Source: Streptomyces smaragdinus (lineage in GTDB: Bacteria; Actinomycetota; Actinomycetes; Streptomycetales; Streptomycetaceae). Taken from it: 64,000 nucleotides of DNA. This document shows, one piece after another, positions 59,673-64,000 of this stretch; the first letter of the stretch is position 1; each line of letters opens with the position of its first letter. The notes under the pieces are model-generated. The model worked only from the letters and a program-made list of their open reading frames with translations. It searched no databases and was not told the DNA's origin. The position numbers and the translations under genes were made by a program. The DNA lies in assembly GCF_009604385.1 (NCBI RefSeq), contig NZ_WEGJ01000019.1:1-64000 (forward strand), in the 5' to 3' direction.

Positions 59673-60443
59673 GTGATCGTTCTGGGAGTCGACCGTACGT
59701 CGCAGTCCTACGCGTTCGGCCAGGTCGCAGGCACCGCCCTGCTGGCCGCCGTGGGCATCGCCCTGCTCTGGTTCCTGACCCGCCGGTGGCGCAAGGGCCC
59801 CCACGCCGAGGGCCCGGACGAGCTCGCCGCCGCCGAGCGGGTGCGGGCGCAGCGCCGCCGGGTGGCCGTCCTGGCGACGGTCGCGATCCTGGTACTGGCG
59901 GTCACCCGCGCGGTGTTCCAGTACTCCTCGGTCGAGGAGGACACCCCGGCGGCCGGCTCCACCGTGCGGTACGCGGTGGAGCCGCCCCGGACCGTACGGG
60001 GCTACACGGTGACCGGCGACGAGGACGGTGTGCTGTTCGCCGCCGACGAGGGCGGTGACGTGTTCGACGACGAGGGGACCGGGTACGGCAGGTACTGGCT
60101 CCTCAAGCACGACGGTATTCCGGCGGGTGTTCTCCGGGCCAGCGTCAAGTACGACTGGTCCCCGGAGCTCACCGAGGAGAGGCGCTGGGATCCCCCGGAA
60201 CAGAGCCTGCGCAACTGGTTCGACCAGGAAGACGCACGGGACATCCACTGGTTCGACCCGGGCCCCCTCGGCGGCGCGCTTGTCTGCGGCCACCTCGACG
60301 TCGGCAAGGGCGGCGTCGTCAGCACGTGCGGCTGGCTGGACGCCTACACCGACGGCTACCTGGGCCTTGCCGACGTCCTGGATCTCGACACTGTCGCCGA
60401 CATCACCCGCGACCTCCGCGCCGCCACCGAAAAGCCCCTCTGA
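59673..60443 (+). CDS. Two-helix membrane protein with exported beta domain, unknown
   Basis: A 256-residue protein: two hydrophobic helices (about 15-35 and 62-80) around a charged cytoplasmic loop (HAEGPDELAAAERVRAQRRR), followed by about 170 exported residues rich in Asp, Glu and Trp (TVTGDEDGVLFAADEGGDVFDDE, WFDQEDARDIHWFDPGP) and two Cys (LVCGHLD, STCGWLDA) that may bond. No known family. GTG start; TACGAT lies exactly 6 bases before it, so leaderless. Confidence 0.6.
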   Translation: MIVLGVDRTSQSYAFGQVAGTALLAAVGIALLWFLTRRWRKGPHAEGPDELAAAERVRAQRRRVAVLATVAILVLAVTRAVFQYSSVEEDTPAAGSTVRYAVEPPRTVRGYTVTGDEDGVLFAADEGGDVFDDEGTGYGRYWLLKHDGIPAGVLRASVKYDWSPELTEERRWDPPEQSLRNWFDQEDARDIHWFDPGPLGGALVCGHLDVGKGGVVSTCGWLDAYTDGYLGLADVLDLDTVADITRDLRAATEKPL

Positions 60444-60488
60444 CCCCACCCCTTCACCCGCCCGCCCCGCCCCCCGTACGCTCCACCG

Positions 60489-60728
60489 ATGGTCGTATTC
60501 ATCGCGGTCTTCACCGGCCTCGGCGTCGGCATCATCACGTACACCTGCCTCAGGCGGCAGTGGTCCCTGGCCGCCAAGCAGACGATCGCCCTGCTCGCCG
60601 GCTTCCTGGGCATCGCCCGCAACCACTCCGGCGAAGGCCCCTCCGTCCTCACCGCGGTGATCGTCGCCGTGCCCGCGGCGGCCCTGGTGTACGCCTGGAC
60701 CCGCCACCGGGAGCGAGCCGCGGGTTGA
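60489..60728 (+). CDS. Small membrane protein, 79 residues
   Basis: Two or three hydrophobic segments (VVFIAVFTGLGVGIITY, QTIALLAGFLGIA, LTAVIVAVPAAALVYAW) around a short Arg/Asn/His loop, ending in RHRERAAG. I recognise no family. TACGCT lies exactly 6 bases before the ATG, again the leaderless pattern. A strong terminator follows 10 bases after the stop. Confidence 0.55.
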   Translation: MVVFIAVFTGLGVGIITYTCLRRQWSLAAKQTIALLAGFLGIARNHSGEGPSVLTAVIVAVPAAALVYAWTRHRERAAG

Positions 60729-60737
60729 GACACGAAA

Positions 60738-60775
60738 CGGCCCGGCCGCCCTCCCGAAGGAGGACGGCCGGGCCG
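60738..60775. terminator. Long hairpin, bidirectional terminator
   Basis: cggcccggccg (60738-60748) and its complement (60765-60775), extended inward by cctcc/ggagg after a one-base mismatch, with a cgaa loop. It separates the small membrane protein (plus) from the surface repeat protein (minus); the minus tail is tttcgtg. Confidence 0.82.
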
Positions 60776-60785
60776 GCGGATCACG

Positions 60786-63700
60786 TCAGACGACGGCGCG
60801 CTCCTTGTCCTTGCACGGGTGCTCCTTGTCGCAGACCGGCACCTCCACCACGGTCGTCGCGTCCGGCGACGTGACCTCGTCGCCGGCCGGGTTACGACCG
60901 GTGGCGACGGCGGTGTTCTTCACGTGCCCGAGCCTGACGTCGTCCTCGGTGACCTTGTACGGGCCCGCCTCGCACGTCATCGACTCACCGGGTTCGAGGG
61001 TCTGCTTCGGGCAGCGGACCTCGCCGGCGACGGGGTCGTTCACGACAACGTTCGTCAGCGTCGTCCCGCCCGTGTTCGTGACCGTGAACTTCCAGCGGAT
61101 CACGCCGCGACCGTGACGGCCCTTGGGCTTGCTGTGCTTGCCCTTCTTCACCAGCGCCAGCCCGTCCTCCGCGGCCGGCCGGGTGGTCACCGTCGCGTCG
61201 TCGGGCGGCGAGGTGACCCGCTCCCCGTTGTTCGCGGCGCCGACGGCCGTGTTGGTGATCTTCCCGGCCGCCAGGTCCGCCTCCGTGACGATGTACCTGC
61301 CGGTGCACGTCATCTCCTCGGACGGCGGCAGCGTCTCCGCCGGGCAGGTCACCCGGGGCGGCTCGCCGCTGCCGGAGAACTCGGTGTCGGTGACCGACGG
61401 CGCGTGGAGCGTGACGTTGCCGGTGTTGGTGAGCGTGTAGCGGTAGACGACCTCCTGCCCCGCCTCCGTCACCTCGGCCGGCTCGGCGGTCTTGGCCAGC
61501 GTCAGCGAGGCGTTGGTGGTGACGCCGAGCTCCGCGTCGTCCGGCTCGGAGCCGACGTCCTCGCCGTCCGGCCGGTCGGCCACGGCGGTGGCGGTGTTGA
61601 AGACGCCTCCCGCGTCGAGGTCGGCCTGGGTGACCCGGTAGGTCGCGGTGCAGGTGGCCGACTCCCCGTGCGGCAGCGGAGCCGCCGGGCACTCGATCTG
61701 CAGCGGCCCGTCGGAGCCGGTGAAGCGGTTCTCCAGGATCCGCAGACCGGTCAGCGTGGTCTCGCCGGTGTTGGTGACCTCGAAGGAGTACGTGACCTCG
61801 TCACCCACCGCGTTCACGGTCGCCGGTTCGACGGACTTCCGAAGGCTCAGCCCGGACGCGTACTCCCCGGTGAGGATCACCTGGGCGTCCTCCGACTCCA
61901 GCCCCTGTCCACCGGGCCCGGTCCCGACGGCGTGCGCGGTGTTGCGCACCTCGTTGCGGTCGATGTCCGCCTGGGTCAGCGTGTAGGTCGCGTAGCAGGT
62001 CACCGTGCCGTTCGGGGGCAGCGGTCCGGTCTGCTCCGGGCAGTTGATCTGGGGCGGTCCGCCGCTGCCGGTGAACTCCGTCTCCACGACCCCGACGCCG
62101 GTCAGCGAGGTGTTGCCGGTGTTGCGGATCACATAGGTGTACGTGATCTCCTGGCCCTCGTGGAAGTACTCCCGGTCGCTGGGGTCGGCCCACTTCTCCA
62201 GGCTCACCCCCGGCCGCCGCTCGGCATCGACGTGCGCTTCCGCCGAGCCGGAGTCCACCGGGTCGCCGTCCGCCGTGCGGGAGGTGAGGTGCGCGGCGTT
62301 GTCGAAGCCGCCCCGGTCGATGTCCTCCTGGCGGGTCACATAGGTCGCCGTACACCTCATCCTCGCGCCCGGGGCCAGGGTGCCGTCCCAGCCGGGCTCG
62401 CACTCCAGCGGGCCGGGGGCGCCGGCGCCGGTGAAGTCGTCCTCCACGAGCTCGACGTCGTACAGGGTGGTGTTGCCGCTGTTGACGAAGTCGAAGGTGT
62501 ACCTGACCTCCTCGCCCGCGTTCGACACCGTCGTCGGTTCGACGGACTTGGCCAGGTCGAGGGACGGCGTCTGCGTGACGTCGACGGTCTCCGTGTCGTC
62601 GTGCCGCACCTCGGTGCCGTCGGGATCGTTCGCGACGGCGCTCGCCGCGTTGACGATCGCGACGCCCCGGTCGATGTCCTCCTGGCTGACCGTGTACGTG
62701 GATCTGCAGGTGGTGGCCTGGGCCGGCTGCAGGGTGACGTCGTCGCACTCGATGCCGGTCTTGCCGCCGGTGCCGCTGAAGTAGGTCTCGTCGATGTGCA
62801 CGTTCTCGAGGACGGTGTTGCCCTCGTTGACGACGCGATAGCTGTACGTCACTTCCTCACCGGCCGCGGCGACCGTCGTGGGGTTCGCGGTCTTGTCCAG
62901 GCTCAGCGCCGGGGACTGCACCTCGACCTCCACCCGGGCGTCCGCGTCGTCCCGCACCTCGCCGCCGTCGCGGTTGCTCGTACCGATCGCGGTGGCGTTG
63001 TTGGTGATGTAGCCGCGGGCCACGTCCTCGGCGGTGACGGTGTACGGGAAGCCGCACGTGGTGGTCTGCCCGGGCAGCAGGCCGCCGTCCGGGACCGGGC
63101 ACGGGACCGGGGTGCCGGACAGGGGGTCCTCGACGCGGATGTCGTGCAGGGCGGTCTGGCCGTCGTTGCGGACGGTGAACTCGTAGTCGACGGTGTCCCC
63201 GGCGCGGTGGACGACCGGCGGGTCCGGGGTCTTGGTCAGGTCGATGGCGTCGGCGCCGACCGCCGTGTTGGTGACGACACAGGTGAAGTCACCGTCCATG
63301 GGTGGGATCTGCACCGTCCAGTTGCCGGTACCGCCCCAGACGTTGACCGGATTGCCGAACGGGTCGAAGCAGTCGGCGCGGGTGTCGTAGCCCGCGTCCT
63401 GCGGCCACTGCCAGGTGCCGTCCATCCACTCGTCGATGACGTAGTCCTGCCCACCGTGGATCGGCATGGGCCCCGTCTCGAAGTGGCTCTCGCCGCCCGA
63501 GGTGACCAGCTCGCCGACGTTCCCGGTGTTGGGGCTCCACACGTTCAGCCGGAACTGGTCGTCCGGCAGATTGCGGCCCTCGACCTTCTTGACGAGGTTC
63601 AGCGTGCCCTTCCCGATCCAGCCGCCCCCGACCCCGCACTGCGCGCCGTCACCGACGACCCGCGGGCCGGCGCCGTTGGGGAGCTCGGTGGCGTAGTTGC

Positions 63701-64000
63701 CGAAGACGTCGATGCGGTAGGTGATGCCGTTCGAGTACGAGTGCGTGTAGAGGTAGTAGCCGTCGGTGTAGGTCGCCCGGTGGTCGATGGGATCGGGAGG
63801 GAACGGGAGGTACGGCAGATTGCTCACCGGACCCAGGTCCTGGAAGGAGCCGGGGGCCTGGGTGTTGAAGTAGACCAGGTGGGCGTTGCCGCCGCCGTAC
63901 GGGTCACTCACCCCGTACAGGCCGGGCCCGTACGGCCCCGACCGCATGTACGTCCAGTCGCCGGGCAGCCGGCCGTTGGGGGGCGGGGGCGTGTAACCGC
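60786..64000 (-). CDS. Large DUF11-repeat surface protein (5' end outside the window)
   Basis: At least 1071 codons are visible and the frame is open to the right edge, so the true start lies outside. After an N-terminal region (YTPPPPNGRLPGDW; YLPFPPDPIDHRATYTDGYYLYTHSYSNG) come about seven tandem copies of a 110-115-residue beta-sandwich repeat of the DUF11 type. Each has a K-x-x-x-P-x-x-V start, AGEEVTYxY or similar, NxGNTxL, then ITCP-like, TCxxTYTVTQxDID and a final A-x-A-x-G. The C-terminus (VCDKEHPCKDKERAVV) has no LPXTG, LAXTG or membrane anchor. Probably secreted or held by disulfides. Confidence 0.82.
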   Translation of the reverse strand, partial: GYTPPPPNGRLPGDWTYMRSGPYGPGLYGVSDPYGGGNAHLVYFNTQAPGSFQDLGPVSNLPYLPFPPDPIDHRATYTDGYYLYTHSYSNGITYRIDVFGNYATELPNGAGPRVVGDGAQCGVGGGWIGKGTLNLVKKVEGRNLPDDQFRLNVWSPNTGNVGELVTSGGESHFETGPMPIHGGQDYVIDEWMDGTWQWPQDAGYDTRADCFDPFGNPVNVWGGTGNWTVQIPPMDGDFTCVVTNTAVGADAIDLTKTPDPPVVHRAGDTVDYEFTVRNDGQTALHDIRVEDPLSGTPVPCPVPDGGLLPGQTTTCGFPYTVTAEDVARGYITNNATAIGTSNRDGGEVRDDADARVEVEVQSPALSLDKTANPTTVAAAGEEVTYSYRVVNEGNTVLENVHIDETYFSGTGGKTGIECDDVTLQPAQATTCRSTYTVSQEDIDRGVAIVNAASAVANDPDGTEVRHDDTETVDVTQTPSLDLAKSVEPTTVSNAGEEVRYTFDFVNSGNTTLYDVELVEDDFTGAGAPGPLECEPGWDGTLAPGARMRCTATYVTRQEDIDRGGFDNAAHLTSRTADGDPVDSGSAEAHVDAERRPGVSLEKWADPSDREYFHEGQEITYTYVIRNTGNTSLTGVGVVETEFTGSGGPPQINCPEQTGPLPPNGTVTCYATYTLTQADIDRNEVRNTAHAVGTGPGGQGLESEDAQVILTGEYASGLSLRKSVEPATVNAVGDEVTYSFEVTNTGETTLTGLRILENRFTGSDGPLQIECPAAPLPHGESATCTATYRVTQADLDAGGVFNTATAVADRPDGEDVGSEPDDAELGVTTNASLTLAKTAEPAEVTEAGQEVVYRYTLTNTGNVTLHAPSVTDTEFSGSGEPPRVTCPAETLPPSEEMTCTGRYIVTEADLAAGKITNTAVGAANNGERVTSPPDDATVTTRPAAEDGLALVKKGKHSKPKGRHGRGVIRWKFTVTNTGGTTLTNVVVNDPVAGEVRCPKQTLEPGESMTCEAGPYKVTEDDVRLGHVKNTAVATGRNPAGDEVTSPDATTVVEVPVCDKEHPCKDKERAVV

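Noticed and set aside
63945..63947. ATG at 63947 as the start of the DUF11 protein
   Set aside because: The frame is open to the window edge with matching composition and no ribosome site or signal peptide follows the ATG.
1..64000. tRNA, rRNA, insertion sequence or prophage gene
   Set aside because: No cloverleaf, 16S/23S motif, transposase or phage structural motif was recognised on either strand.

Overview
The window is 64 kb of very GC-rich DNA (over 70 percent GC by eye) with GTG and TTG starts, short intergenic gaps and actinomycete-specific families (HspR/HAIR heat-shock control, DUF397 with XRE/DUF5753, DUF3151, DUF2617, LAXTG surface protein, DUF4328 kinase). It looks like the core chromosome of a Streptomyces or close relative. 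No rRNA, tRNA, insertion sequence, prophage or CRISPR array was recognised.

Layout. 1-290 is non-coding and carries a duplicated hairpin element. 291-8770: purD, a SLATT membrane protein, a Ser/Thr kinase fused to DUF4328, a GntR regulator with a partner gene, purA, a degenerate diacylglycerol-kinase-like protein and a PepSY protein. 8775-13769: a GbsR/MarR-type regulator facing an ABC exporter pair across a perfect palindrome, a cytochrome P450 and a Uma2 protein. 13874-19783 (all minus strand): tryptophan-to-anthranilate genes (dioxygenase, kynureninase, formamidase-like hydrolase), DUF3151, fructose-bisphosphate aldolase, pyrE and an aldose epimerase.

19809-28201 is more accessory: a double AAA+ ATPase with a metallopeptidase/VWA partner and a divergent 822-residue helical protein, a decayed toxin-antitoxin pair, and a WhiJ-like XRE/DUF397 pair with two small coupled ORFs. 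28205-37437: a SRPBCC protein, a membrane spermidine-synthase-like protein with DUF2617, a Gly/Cys-tailed peptide, an aminotransferase, a secreted GH43 enzyme, a LAXTG-anchored protein and YbjN.

37443-52573 is framed by the two HspR targets: clpB (with a coupled small ribbon-helix-helix-like gene) on one side and dnaK-grpE-dnaJ-hspR on the other, each preceded by a HAIR inverted repeat. Between them lies an unusual block: a PPOX flavoprotein, a small secreted peptide with four in-frame DSHWD repeats, a 93-residue partner, three paralogous LuxR-type regulators with aligned cysteines, and a NACHT-LRR NTPase that ends one base from hspR. I regard the peptide plus regulator cluster as the best candidate for an undescribed system, with the AAA+/VWA module second.

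52576-64000: a membrane iron-sulfur oxidoreductase, a methyltransferase, a LuxR regulator overlapping a polytopic membrane protein, a type I signal peptidase, a DUF6882-like protein, two small membrane proteins and a large DUF11-repeat surface protein that runs off the right edge.

Many genes here have no Shine-Dalgarno sequence but carry a TANNNT box 6-8 bases before the start codon, the pattern of leaderless transcripts in actinomycetes; this was used to choose several starts.
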